A stretch of 64,000 bases of DNA, taken from NCBI GenBank assembly GCA_029945625.1, contig JAQSCW010000055.1, positions 248,001-312,000 on the forward strand, written 5' to 3'. The notes beneath the pieces are model-generated. The model ran no database searches, had not been told where the DNA came from, and saw only the letters and a list, made by a program, of their open reading frames with translations. This document shows positions 34,068 through 42,605 of this stretch, piece by piece (positions within the stretch are counted from its first letter, which is position 1; every line of letters begins with the position of its first letter). The stretch comes from a bacterium (lineage in GTDB: Bacteria > Bacteroidota > Bacteroidia > B-17B0 > Aurantibacillaceae). The position numbers were made by a program, and so were the translations under genes.

Positions 34068-36119
34068 CTATTCATCATCATCCTCATCATCTGCTTTCTT
34101 GGTCTTGGTTGGTGTTTTTGGAGCATTAGGGTCAACGAAATCAAAGCTCAGAATCTTAAAGGAAGTTCTTCTGTTCTTAGCGTGCAATGCTTCTTTTTCT
34201 TCCTGGGTTGCTGCTTTCTTAATGTCGGCATCCGAGATGAGCAATTGTGTTTTACCATAACCTTTGGCAACCAAACGTTTTCCATTAATCCCTTTATCCT
34301 TCACCAAATAATCAACGCAAGATTGTGCACGGGCAGCGGAAAGGGTCATGTTGCTCACAGCATCTCCACGACTGTCGGTATGAGAGTTTAATTCCACTAT
34401 AGTAGCCGGGTTATCGCTCATGATATTAAAGAGATAGTTCAAAGAGTCTTTTGACTCCGGCATCAATTCGTAACTGTTTAATGCATAACGAATCTCAGGC
34501 ATCCGTGGATTTGGCACAATTGGTTTTACTGCGAAATCGGCCACAAAATCTTTAGAAGCTGCTTCACCAACCGTGGTGATCACGCGCACGTCTCTGTTTG
34601 ACAAAAATCCATCTTTGGGATGAGAAGGTGCTTTCGAACTCTTTCCTGTTTCGGTAGAAACGGTATACGTTGTATTGTCTTTCAATTTGAAGCTGTAACC
34701 TCCGTCTTTTAACGTAGTAACCTCGTCAATAGTTCCATTGCTTCCAATCACTTTCACTTTCACCCCTTCAACGGTTTCTCCTTTACCTTTTGTGGTATTT
34801 GGATCTCCTTCGTTAAATACATTTCCTTTTACATTAAAGCTCAACATCGGTAAACTGAAGCTCCAAATATCATCATCTCCACGGCCGCCGTCACGGTTAC
34901 TGGTGAAGTAGCCACGGTTCTTCTTGCCTTCAAACACAATTCCGAAATCGTCAAAGGAAGAGTTCAGGGGTGACTTTAAATTTTCTACTTGTTTGTTGAA
35001 TTTACCATCGGCACCGGCTTCTGTCACAAACATATCCAGTCCGCCTAATCCCGGATGATAATCGGAAGCGAAATATAATTTCTTTCCATCATCCGTTACG
35101 GAAGGATAAACTTCATTGCCCTCCGTATTAACTGTTGGACCTAAATTCTTAGGTTGTCCCCACACGTTTGATTTAAGATCGTAGGTAGAACTCCAGATGT
35201 CCATTTTACCGTAACCACCTGCGCGGTTTGAGGCGAAATAAAGGATCTTCCCGTCAGCTGTTAGACTTGGATGCGCAAAGGTAACTGTGTCGTTAGAGAA
35301 AGGTAAGCGTGAGGCCGGACCCCAAGTGCTTCCTTGTTTTTTGGCCATGTACAGGCCACAGGTATTTTGTAAGCCTTTTTCTTCGGGACAACGGGTGAAA
35401 AAGATCATGTCACCTCTTTTGCTTACCCAGCCGCGACCTTCGTTTACTTCTGTGGCAATTGCCGGAGGTAATAATACGGGAGTTGACCATTTACCGTTCT
35501 TATCTAATTTTGCTTCCCAAAGATCTGATTTATTGGAACCGGTAATCATGTCCTGAGTACCCATACTTCCATCACGGTTAGAGGTGATAACAATAGTTTG
35601 GTATTTTTTATCACTGAAACAAGGAGCGTAATCTCTTCCTTTGGAATTGATGAGTGAAATGTTTTCTACTTTATATCGGAGTGGATTATCCATCCACTGT
35701 TGAGCAAGTTCACAGGACTTTACACCCAGATCCGCCTTTTTTCCGTCGCCGCCCTTAGCTTTGAAGTTTTTAAATTCTACAATGGCTTCAGGGTATTTTT
35801 CCTGATTTTTCATCACTTCTGCAAGGTGGAAGTATACATTCGGATCATCAAAATCTGCTGCAATTGCTTTTTGGTAATAGGCTTCTGCACCTTTGTAATC
35901 ATTGATCTTCTGGCTTGAAACGCCTGCACGGTATAATACGATTCCTTTCTTATCCTTAGGCGCACTAGAGTAGGCTTCTTTGTATAGATTTACCGCGTCA
36001 AAATACTGGCGAGCCTCGAAAGCAGCATCCGCTTTTTTTAAAATCTTTTGCGAATATCCTGAAAAACAGAAAGTTAGTACAGCAAAAGCTGCTAAAGTAA
36101 GCTTGGTGATATTTTTCAT
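34068..36119 (-). CDS. OmpA-family protein with TPR, PD40 propeller and CarboxypepD-reg domains (PorE-like)
   Basis: 683 residues. The order is: signal peptide (cleaved near SGYSQ), TPR helices (about 25-150), a WD40/PD40 beta-propeller (about 155-420; repeats such as KILYFASNRAGGYGKMDIW and KLYFASDYHPGLGGLDMF), a carboxypeptidase-regulatory-like domain (about 430-515) and an OmpA peptidoglycan-binding domain (about 545-660; ELNSHTDSRGDAVSNMTLS). It ends in an acidic tail. This is the architecture of PorE, which links the type IX secretion machinery to peptidoglycan. Several paralogues with this layout occur per genome, so the exact role is not certain. Confidence 0.87.
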   Translation of the reverse strand: MKNITKLTLAAFAVLTFCFSGYSQKILKKADAAFEARQYFDAVNLYKEAYSSAPKDKKGIVLYRAGVSSQKINDYKGAEAYYQKAIAADFDDPNVYFHLAEVMKNQEKYPEAIVEFKNFKAKGGDGKKADLGVKSCELAQQWMDNPLRYKVENISLINSKGRDYAPCFSDKKYQTIVITSNRDGSMGTQDMITGSNKSDLWEAKLDKNGKWSTPVLLPPAIATEVNEGRGWVSKRGDMIFFTRCPEEKGLQNTCGLYMAKKQGSTWGPASRLPFSNDTVTFAHPSLTADGKILYFASNRAGGYGKMDIWSSTYDLKSNVWGQPKNLGPTVNTEGNEVYPSVTDDGKKLYFASDYHPGLGGLDMFVTEAGADGKFNKQVENLKSPLNSSFDDFGIVFEGKKNRGYFTSNRDGGRGDDDIWSFSLPMLSFNVKGNVFNEGDPNTTKGKGETVEGVKVKVIGSNGTIDEVTTLKDGGYSFKLKDNTTYTVSTETGKSSKAPSHPKDGFLSNRDVRVITTVGEAASKDFVADFAVKPIVPNPRMPEIRYALNSYELMPESKDSLNYLFNIMSDNPATIVELNSHTDSRGDAVSNMTLSAARAQSCVDYLVKDKGINGKRLVAKGYGKTQLLISDADIKKAATQEEKEALHAKNRRTSFKILSFDFVDPNAPKTPTKTKKADDEDDDE

Positions 36120-36286
36120 ACTTTGTTAAAAGTTTAGTCGGGTGCTAAAATAGCGATAATTTTTAAATTGTTTAAAAAAAATTGAGGTTTTTTCCTCCTT
36201 TTTTCCCGCGTAGGAGACAAATCCTTAAAATTAATCATATTTCCTTCATTATTGCGGATTTGCAACTAAATTCTCTTTAATTTTAA

Positions 36287-37417
36287 ATGCAAATTTTGTC
36301 CGGCATCTACCTCCATATCCCCTTTTGTAAGCAGGCCTGTAGCTATTGTGATTTTTACTTTAGTACGAGTCTTGCCAACAAAGATGTCGTAATCAAGAGC
36401 ATGGTGAAGGAAATTGAGGAAAGTCAAAATTATTTACCTGAAAAAAACATTAAGAGCATTTATTTCGGAGGCGGCAGCCCAAGTTTATTGTCGAACGTTG
36501 ATCTTTCACTTCTATTCAAATCCCTGAGCAATTATTATACCTGGGATCTTGAAACCGAAATTACGTTGGAGGCCAATCCCGACGATGTTACTACAGAGAA
36601 GCTCAAGGTTTGGAAAGAGGCCGGGATCAATCGCTTGAGCATTGGACTGCAAAGCTTTAATAACGAAGAACTCAAATGGATGAACCGGGCTCATTCGGCT
36701 GAAGAATCTCTGCGCTCGGTGAAGCTGGCGCAAGAGATGGGCTTTCATAATATCACCATTGACCTCATTTATGGCAGCAAATTCCAAACCTTAAAGTCGT
36801 GGGACGAGACGCTTGAAATTGCTATTGGACTGGGTACGCAGCACATTTCTGCTTATAATCTTACCATTGAAGCCAAGACCGTGCTGGGTTCAGGTTATTA
36901 TAAAGGTTCAGAACCTTCGGTGGATGAAGAACTCAGCAAAGAACTGTTCGACCTGATGGTGAATCGACTCACGGAGGCCGGTTTTGTGCATTACGAGATC
37001 TCTAATTTTGGGAAACCCGGTTTTTTGGCCAAACATAACAGCAATTATTGGCTTCAGGAGGCCTATTTGGGTTTGGGTCCATCTGCGCATTCATACAATT
37101 ATGAATCACGGCAATGGAATTTAAGAAATAACAATTTATACGTGAAAGCACTTGAACAAGGCGACGTATATTTTGAACGGGAAGAACTGGCACTGCGTGA
37201 CCGTTACAACGAATATGTGCTTACCCGTTTGCGCACCCTGTGGGGTTGTGACTTGTTAGAGATTGAAAAGAAATTCGGTCCCGAGCTATCGGATCATTTC
37301 AGAGCAAGAGCTCACTCACAAAAAAAACTACTGGATGAAAAAGATGGGATTTATACACTCAATCATGCCGGCAAATTTTTGGCCGACGGCATTGCCTCAA
37401 ACTTTTTTTTCCTTTAG
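36287..37417 (+). CDS. hemW: Radical SAM protein HemW (coproporphyrinogen oxidase-like, heme chaperone)
   Basis: 376 residues. The radical SAM cluster motif is C14-x3-C18-x2-C21 in IPFCKQACSYCDFY, followed by IYFGGGSPSLL (GGGTP-like), LEANPDD and RLSIGLQSF. HemW-type proteins have this CxxxCxxC motif but lack the additional N-terminal residues of true HemN, and act in heme delivery. The 3-prime end overlaps that of the convergent trmH gene by 21 bp. Confidence 0.9.
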   Translation: MQILSGIYLHIPFCKQACSYCDFYFSTSLANKDVVIKSMVKEIEESQNYLPEKNIKSIYFGGGSPSLLSNVDLSLLFKSLSNYYTWDLETEITLEANPDDVTTEKLKVWKEAGINRLSIGLQSFNNEELKWMNRAHSAEESLRSVKLAQEMGFHNITIDLIYGSKFQTLKSWDETLEIAIGLGTQHISAYNLTIEAKTVLGSGYYKGSEPSVDEELSKELFDLMVNRLTEAGFVHYEISNFGKPGFLAKHNSNYWLQEAYLGLGPSAHSYNYESRQWNLRNNNLYVKALEQGDVYFEREELALRDRYNEYVLTRLRTLWGCDLLEIEKKFGPELSDHFRARAHSQKKLLDEKDGIYTLNHAGKFLADGIASNFFFL

Positions 37418-38080
37418 ATAACGGGCAATTAGCGCTTCACTTTTATCAATACTGTTCATGAGCCAGTCAAAATAAATATCTACGCGCTCTTTTTCACCAA
37501 TCAAATAATCTGGTACTTCAATTCGAATGCGGGCGCTTAACTCATACATACACAAGGCGGCACTCACACTTACGTTAAAACTCTCGGTAAAACCAAACAT
37601 GGGAATTTTCACGAACTCATCGGCCAAACTGATCACATCCTCTGAAATCCCATCTATTTCTGTACCAAACACGAGCGCCAGTTTTTTATCAACCGGCAAT
37701 TGATCAATAGTGACATCGTTTTTATGCGGACTTGTCGCCACAATTCGATAACCCATGGCTTTGAGTTCATTGATGGCTTCCACAGTATTTGTGTTGGCGG
37801 CATTGTGACGGTGAATAGTGATCCAGTTACTGCTTCCCATGGCCACATCATCGCTGATTCGCAGGTGATTTCTGTTTTCGATAAAATGCACATGCTGCAC
37901 CCCGAAACTTTCACAACTTCTGAGAATGGCACTGGCGTTATGCGCCTGATACATGTTTTCGAGAACAATTCGCAAATGATCGGTGCGCTGTGAAATCACT
38001 TCATCAAAACGTTGTTTTCGTTTTTCACTGATAAAAGTCAGTAAATAATTTATCAACTCTCTTTTGGTTTGCCGGTGCAT
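37397..38080 (-). CDS. trmH: TrmH-family tRNA/rRNA 2-prime-O-methyltransferase (SpoU)
   Basis: 227 residues from the ATG at 38080; an earlier ATG at 38131 would add 17 residues without family similarity. The SpoU knotted fold is shown by NMYQAHNASAILRSCESFG (motif 1, with the N and R residues), LVFGTEIDGIS (motif 2) and IPMFGFTESFNVSVSAAL (motif 3). TrmH methylates G18 of tRNA; other SpoU targets are possible. The gene starts about 60 bp from the B12 riboswitch on the other strand. Confidence 0.88.
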   Translation of the reverse strand: MHRQTKRELINYLLTFISEKRKQRFDEVISQRTDHLRIVLENMYQAHNASAILRSCESFGVQHVHFIENRNHLRISDDVAMGSSNWITIHRHNAANTNTVEAINELKAMGYRIVATSPHKNDVTIDQLPVDKKLALVFGTEIDGISEDVISLADEFVKIPMFGFTESFNVSVSAALCMYELSARIRIEVPDYLIGEKERVDIYFDWLMNSIDKSEALIARYLKEKKV

Positions 38081-38131
38081 AATTGTGAACAAAGAAAACG
38101 CAAATTTTTCATTCACGCATAGTTTTATCAT

Positions 38132-38139
38132 TACATTTG
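38132..38139 (+). promoter_or_regulatory. -7 promoter element of the B12-controlled operon
   Basis: TACATTTG fits TAnnTTTG and places the transcript start near 38144, which coincides with the 5-prime edge of the riboswitch. No TTG is found at the -33 position, so the match is partial. Confidence 0.55.
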
Positions 38140-38141
38140 TG

Positions 38142-38310
38142 GCGTATCAGGTTCTTTTTTAAATAAAAAGATGAAAAGGGAATAGTGTGTAATTCACTAA
38201 TAGTACCCGCTGCTGTGAATCCTTATAACAGCTTAAACAATCTAGGCCACTATACGCAAGTATGGGAAGGCGTTTAAGACAAGGATAAGTCAGAAGACCT
38301 GCCAGATGCT
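38142..38310 (+). promoter_or_regulatory. Cobalamin (B12/AdoCbl) riboswitch
   Basis: The ordered conserved blocks of the class are present: GAAAAGGGAA at the start, ACCCGCTGCTGTGAAT, GCCACT, GGGAAGG and the B12-box core AAGTCAGAAGACCTGCC (38287-38303). The flanks GCGTATCAGGT and ACCTGCCAGATGC can pair as P1. Downstream, TTTCC and GGAAA around 38311-38333 may form the expression platform; no T-run follows, so control at translation is more likely than termination. It precedes the BtuB-like gene by about 50 bp and should shut it off when B12 is plentiful. Confidence 0.92.
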
Positions 38311-38363
38311 TTCCGTTAAAAATCTCCGGGAAATGGGGTTATAAGCGTTTAATTTATTACAAG

Positions 38364-40310
38364 GTGTTTTACATTGTAAATAGGCAGTATCGTGTCTCCT
38401 CCCTATGTCCCCCATGGTTCATGGCTTTTTTGCTGTGTTTCATTTCAGTTGAGGTGTGGGGGCAAGATACAGTTTCTTTAAAAAGCGTGGAGGTGCTGGT
38501 GAAGAAAAATGATCTGTCGGAGCTAGGAAAAAAGACAGAACGCATCGATTCAACTGTCAAACAACAATTTGTTTTGCAATCGCTTTCCGAATTACTGAGT
38601 TTGAATTCACCTTTATTTATAAAGAGTTATGGTCCCGGAGGTATTGCATCGAGTGCCTTTAGAGGGGGCAATGCCTCGCAGACTGCTATTTTGTGGAATG
38701 GCTTTAATATTCAAAATGCCATGTTGGGTCAATCGGATCTCGCATTAATTCCTTCGTGTTTATTTGACGAAGTGGCTATTGAATATGGCGGATCAAGCGC
38801 ATTATGGGGAAGTGGTGCCGTTGCAGGAAGCATTCGCTTGGGGAATAAAACCTCGTTCGACAAGGGTTTGTTTGTCTCCACAAGCTTGGGGGGTGGAAGT
38901 TTTGGACGTCAAAACAGTTCGGCGTTGGTATCGCTGAGCAAATCGCATTTTGTGTCGAGCACCCGGTTTTATCTTGTGAATTCGGCGAATAACTATTCCT
39001 ATAAAGATACAGTTGACAAAGAGAATCCTATTAAAAGGGTGCAAAATGCCGCGTATCAGTATATGGGATTGATGCAGGAACTGAGATGGGCAATCCGCCC
39101 CAAACAAATCCTTTCGGCGAACGTGTGGCTGAATAACAACCAACGAAAAATTCCCTCGTTTACATCGGCCACTGATCCAAAAACATATCAATACGATCAA
39201 GCCTTAAGATTATCGGCAAATTGGTCCTATCAGGAGAATCACTTTAGTTCAGTAATTAAGGGGGCGTTTTTGTACGATAAAATTAATTACAACGATAGTC
39301 TTGCAAAGAGCTATTCTCGCAGTGAAGCTAAGACGTTGATTGCTGAAAATGAGAATTATTTTGGATGGGTAAAGAATCAGCAATTGAATTTTGGTTTAAA
39401 TGTGACATCGAGTTCTGCAGTTTCAACAAATTATGATGGCACAAAAGGCCTCAACAAGTTTTCGATGGTGATTGGAAACAGGTCGTCGTTATTAAAGGAA
39501 AAGTTGTTGCTACATGTGGGCCTGCGGGCGGAATATTTTTCAGTTGGTGCCTTGCCCATTACTTGGAACGCTTCGCTGACCTATTTGTTAAGCAAATCGA
39601 TTCGGGTACATGCCAATTCTGCCAGAGTGTACCGTCAACCCACCCTAAATGAATTGTACTGGCTTCCGGGGGGCAACCTTCATTTAAAACCTGAGCAAGG
39701 CTATACACACGAATTGGAGATCAATTGGAGAAAACAAATCAGAACGATAGAAGTATTTATATCGGGAGCGGCATTCAGCAGACAAATCGATAACTGGATT
39801 CTTTGGGTGCCGGGTGAAGGTGGAAATCCAAGTCCGCGCAACATTCAAAAAGTATGGAGCAGGGGTACAGAAACTACACTAAAGGTCAATTATAGAAAAA
39901 ACAAATGGCGCGCCTCTGCGGGCATTATTTTTGGTTATGTACTGTCGACCACCATTGCCAATTCACAAGAGAACAGTAATACGATAGGCAAACAGCTCAT
40001 TTATACACCGCGGTATACGGTAAACGGAAATTTATCATTGGCCTACTCAAACTTACAGGTTTTCTTTTTTAATCAGTACATCGGTTACCGTTATACTTCG
40101 AGCGATAATTCTGCTTGGCTCGATCCTTATCATCTTTCGGGGGTCAGAACCAGTGTGAATACGGGGATAGAAAAAGCAAATCTGGTATTTTTTGCTTCCT
40201 GCAACAATCTTTTCAATGTGAATTACCAAATCATTCAGGGTAGACCAATGCCGCTGCGGAATTATGAAATTGGACTTACTTTACAATTTAAATATAAAAA
40301 GAGCATCTAG
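38364..40310 (+). CDS. TonB-dependent receptor, BtuB-like
   Basis: 648 residues from a GTG at 38364; an ATG 19 codons later (38421) is an alternative and still leaves a signal peptide ending in VWGQ. A plug domain lies at about 50-165 (LLSLNSPLFIKSYGPGG, AILWNGFNIQNAMLGQSDLALIP, GSSALWGSGAVAGSI), then a beta-barrel ending in an aromatic strand. No CarboxypepD-like N-terminal domain is present, which is usual for BtuB-type rather than SusC-type receptors. The cobalamin riboswitch directly upstream gives the substrate: B12 or a corrinoid. Confidence 0.9.
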   Translation: MFYIVNRQYRVSSLCPPWFMAFLLCFISVEVWGQDTVSLKSVEVLVKKNDLSELGKKTERIDSTVKQQFVLQSLSELLSLNSPLFIKSYGPGGIASSAFRGGNASQTAILWNGFNIQNAMLGQSDLALIPSCLFDEVAIEYGGSSALWGSGAVAGSIRLGNKTSFDKGLFVSTSLGGGSFGRQNSSALVSLSKSHFVSSTRFYLVNSANNYSYKDTVDKENPIKRVQNAAYQYMGLMQELRWAIRPKQILSANVWLNNNQRKIPSFTSATDPKTYQYDQALRLSANWSYQENHFSSVIKGAFLYDKINYNDSLAKSYSRSEAKTLIAENENYFGWVKNQQLNFGLNVTSSSAVSTNYDGTKGLNKFSMVIGNRSSLLKEKLLLHVGLRAEYFSVGALPITWNASLTYLLSKSIRVHANSARVYRQPTLNELYWLPGGNLHLKPEQGYTHELEINWRKQIRTIEVFISGAAFSRQIDNWILWVPGEGGNPSPRNIQKVWSRGTETTLKVNYRKNKWRASAGIIFGYVLSTTIANSQENSNTIGKQLIYTPRYTVNGNLSLAYSNLQVFFFNQYIGYRYTSSDNSAWLDPYHLSGVRTSVNTGIEKANLVFFASCNNLFNVNYQIIQGRPMPLRNYEIGLTLQFKYKKSI

Positions 40311-40320
40311 AAAATCAATT

Positions 40321-41385
40321 ATGAAAAAAAAAGAAAACCTTCACAAATTTTCCTCAGTCGTAAAAACATCAGTAGTTGTTTTTGCAAGCTTACTTTTTAG
40401 TTCTTGTGTGAAGGATAGACCCAAAGCGGCTGTTGAAGAGCCGGTGCAAACTCCGGCCGCAACAAAGCGGGTTTTTATTCTGAACGAAGGAAATTTTGGC
40501 TCCGGAAATTCTTCGGTGTCAGAATATAATACGGATAATGATCAGTTGATTGATGACTATTATAAAGCTCAAAATAGTACGTTGATGGGTGATGTAGCTC
40601 AAAGTATGGCTAAATTTAATGGGAAATTTTATCTGGTGATAAATAATTCTTCCAAAATTCTGGTGTGTGATTCTCTTATGAAAAAAATCGCAGAGATGGG
40701 GGGACTTAATGCGCCGCGCTATATTCTACCGGTTTCTAACGACAAAGCCTATGTAAGCGTTTTGTTTGCAAATGGCGTTCATGTACTAGATCTAAACACC
40801 AATTCAAAAAAGGGCAGCATTCCCTTTAGTGGTTGGACAGAACAAATGGTACTGGCACATGACAAAGCTTTTATCACTAATCCCGGAGGAAATTATACGT
40901 ATGTGGTGAATACCCTGAGTGATGCCGTTGAAGACAGTGTGTATGTTGGTCCGGGTGGAGGCAGCATTGTTATTGACCGTACTGATAATGTATGGGTATT
41001 GAGTGCGGGTGATCAAAAGAATTCGATCCCCGCCCGCCTCACAAAATTCAGCAGCACTGCCATTCATGCAAGCACTAGCGCAACTCTAACCAACTACTGG
41101 AACGGAAATTTGTGTGTAAACCGCACGAAGGACACCTTGTATTTTTTGAATACAGATGTTTTCAGGCTGAGTATTACGGATGTCACCATCCATCCTACCA
41201 TATTTGTAGCAGCCGGCACCAAGAGTTTTTACGGTTTGGGAGTCAATCCCAACGATTTCAGAGTGTATGTTTCGGATGCAATAGATTATTCACAGCGATC
41301 TTCTATTTATGTTTATGATGTTTTGGGAAACCAGAAAAAAACATTTAAGGCCGGCATCAATTCAAATAGTTTCTATTTTGAATAA
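40321..41385 (+). CDS. BtuG-like surface beta-propeller lipoprotein
   Basis: 354 residues from the ATG at 40321, 10 bp after the receptor stop. It has a lipoprotein signal peptide with lipobox LLFSSC (C29). The mature protein has propeller repeats (FILNEGNFGSGNSSVSEYN, KFYLVINNSSKILVCDS, NKAYVSVLFANGVHVLDLN-like, RVYVSDAIDYSQRSSIYVYD) of the YncE/DUF5074 type. In Bacteroides, the BtuG lipoproteins encoded beside BtuB bind B12 at the cell surface. The same gene order under the same riboswitch makes that role likely here. Confidence 0.82.
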   Translation: MKKKENLHKFSSVVKTSVVVFASLLFSSCVKDRPKAAVEEPVQTPAATKRVFILNEGNFGSGNSSVSEYNTDNDQLIDDYYKAQNSTLMGDVAQSMAKFNGKFYLVINNSSKILVCDSLMKKIAEMGGLNAPRYILPVSNDKAYVSVLFANGVHVLDLNTNSKKGSIPFSGWTEQMVLAHDKAFITNPGGNYTYVVNTLSDAVEDSVYVGPGGGSIVIDRTDNVWVLSAGDQKNSIPARLTKFSSTAIHASTSATLTNYWNGNLCVNRTKDTLYFLNTDVFRLSITDVTIHPTIFVAAGTKSFYGLGVNPNDFRVYVSDAIDYSQRSSIYVYDVLGNQKKTFKAGINSNSFYFE

Positions 41386-41403
41386 AATCACCACCTTTGA
41401 GCA

Positions 41404-42528
41404 TTGAATAGCTCCCTTAATATAGTGTCTTTCGATGTGCCATTTCCGGCAAATTACGGAGGCGTTATTGATGTGTATTACAAGCTAGTTTGGCTCAAAA
41501 AGGCAGGGATAAAGATCTACCTCCATTGTTTTACCTATGGTCGAAAACCCGCTCCCGAATTGGAACAATTGTGCGAGAAAGTGTACTACTATGAACGGCA
41601 CACTGGCATTATTTCTAATTTTGGGATTACGCCCTATACTGTAAAATCAAGGCAATCGCCCGAATTGGAAAAGAATTTACTGAGCAATGATTTCCCCATT
41701 TTGTTTGAAGTATTGCACACGACCTACCTCCTAAAAGATCCACGATTTAAGAACCGAAAAAAGATTTACCGTCACAGTAATATTGAGCACGATTATTATA
41801 ATGAATTGGCAAAATCGGAGAAGACGTTTTCTAAAAAGATCTATTTGAAACTAGAAGCCATGCGTTTGCGGTGGTATGAATCTATTCTCAATCATGCCGA
41901 TCTTATTTTGGCTGTGAATAAAAAGGACACCCTGTATTTTCAAACCAGATATCCAAAAGTGAAATCCGTTTATTTGCCCAGTTTTCATCCTAACATGGGG
42001 GCGGCTTACAAAGGGGGACATAGTGACTATCTGCTTTTCCACGGCAACCTGAGTGTTTCCGAAAATTATAAAGCGGTAGATTGGCTCATCAAAAACATCT
42101 TCTCAAAAATCAATCATCAAGTGATTATTGCGGGACTAAATCCTCCTGATTTTTTGGTGGAGAGTATTTCAAAACACAAGAATCTCATTTTAAAGAGCAG
42201 TCCCAATGAAGAAGAGATCACTTCACTTATCCGGAATGCACAGATTCATGTTTTGTACACTGCTCAGCCAACGGGCTTAAAACTCAAATTATTAAACGTG
42301 TTGTTTAAAGGACGATTTATTCTTTGCAATTCTAATATGCTTTCGGGTACCGATATTAGCGCCAACCATTCTTTGTTTGTGTGTGAAACCGGGGAGGAAT
42401 TTATTGACAAGATCCACCACTGCTTTTTTAAAGAATTTTCGGAGGACCTGCACTATGAAAGGGTACATGTGATTGGTAATTTTGACAACAAACAAAATGC
42501 AGCTCGCTTGATTGCGGAGGTGTTTTAG
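41404..42528 (+). CDS. Glycosyltransferase (GT-B-like)
   Basis: 374 residues, starting at a TTG (41404) because no ATG or GTG is available upstream. The N-terminus IVSFDVPFPANYGGVIDVYYKL matches the donor-independent first fold of GT-B enzymes with a glycine loop. The C-terminal half has YLLFHGNLSVSENYKAVDWL and IIAGLNPPDF, then LLNVLFKGRFILCNSNM in place of the usual E-x7-E segment. It probably transfers a sugar in envelope glycan synthesis. It is not obviously connected to the B12 genes in front of it, although only 18 bp separate them. Confidence 0.72.
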   Translation: MNSSLNIVSFDVPFPANYGGVIDVYYKLVWLKKAGIKIYLHCFTYGRKPAPELEQLCEKVYYYERHTGIISNFGITPYTVKSRQSPELEKNLLSNDFPILFEVLHTTYLLKDPRFKNRKKIYRHSNIEHDYYNELAKSEKTFSKKIYLKLEAMRLRWYESILNHADLILAVNKKDTLYFQTRYPKVKSVYLPSFHPNMGAAYKGGHSDYLLFHGNLSVSENYKAVDWLIKNIFSKINHQVIIAGLNPPDFLVESISKHKNLILKSSPNEEEITSLIRNAQIHVLYTAQPTGLKLKLLNVLFKGRFILCNSNMLSGTDISANHSLFVCETGEEFIDKIHHCFFKEFSEDLHYERVHVIGNFDNKQNAARLIAEVF

Positions 42529-42605
42529 ATCTCCAATAATTTTCCCACGCACCTTTCAGTTTTTGAGAATTAGGGTGTACCCTGCAAAAAGAAGCAATCT
42601 TAGAA

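Noticed and set aside
42570-42585. Palindrome AGGGTGTACCCT between convergent genes as terminator
   Set aside because: The stem is short and no T-run follows on either strand.
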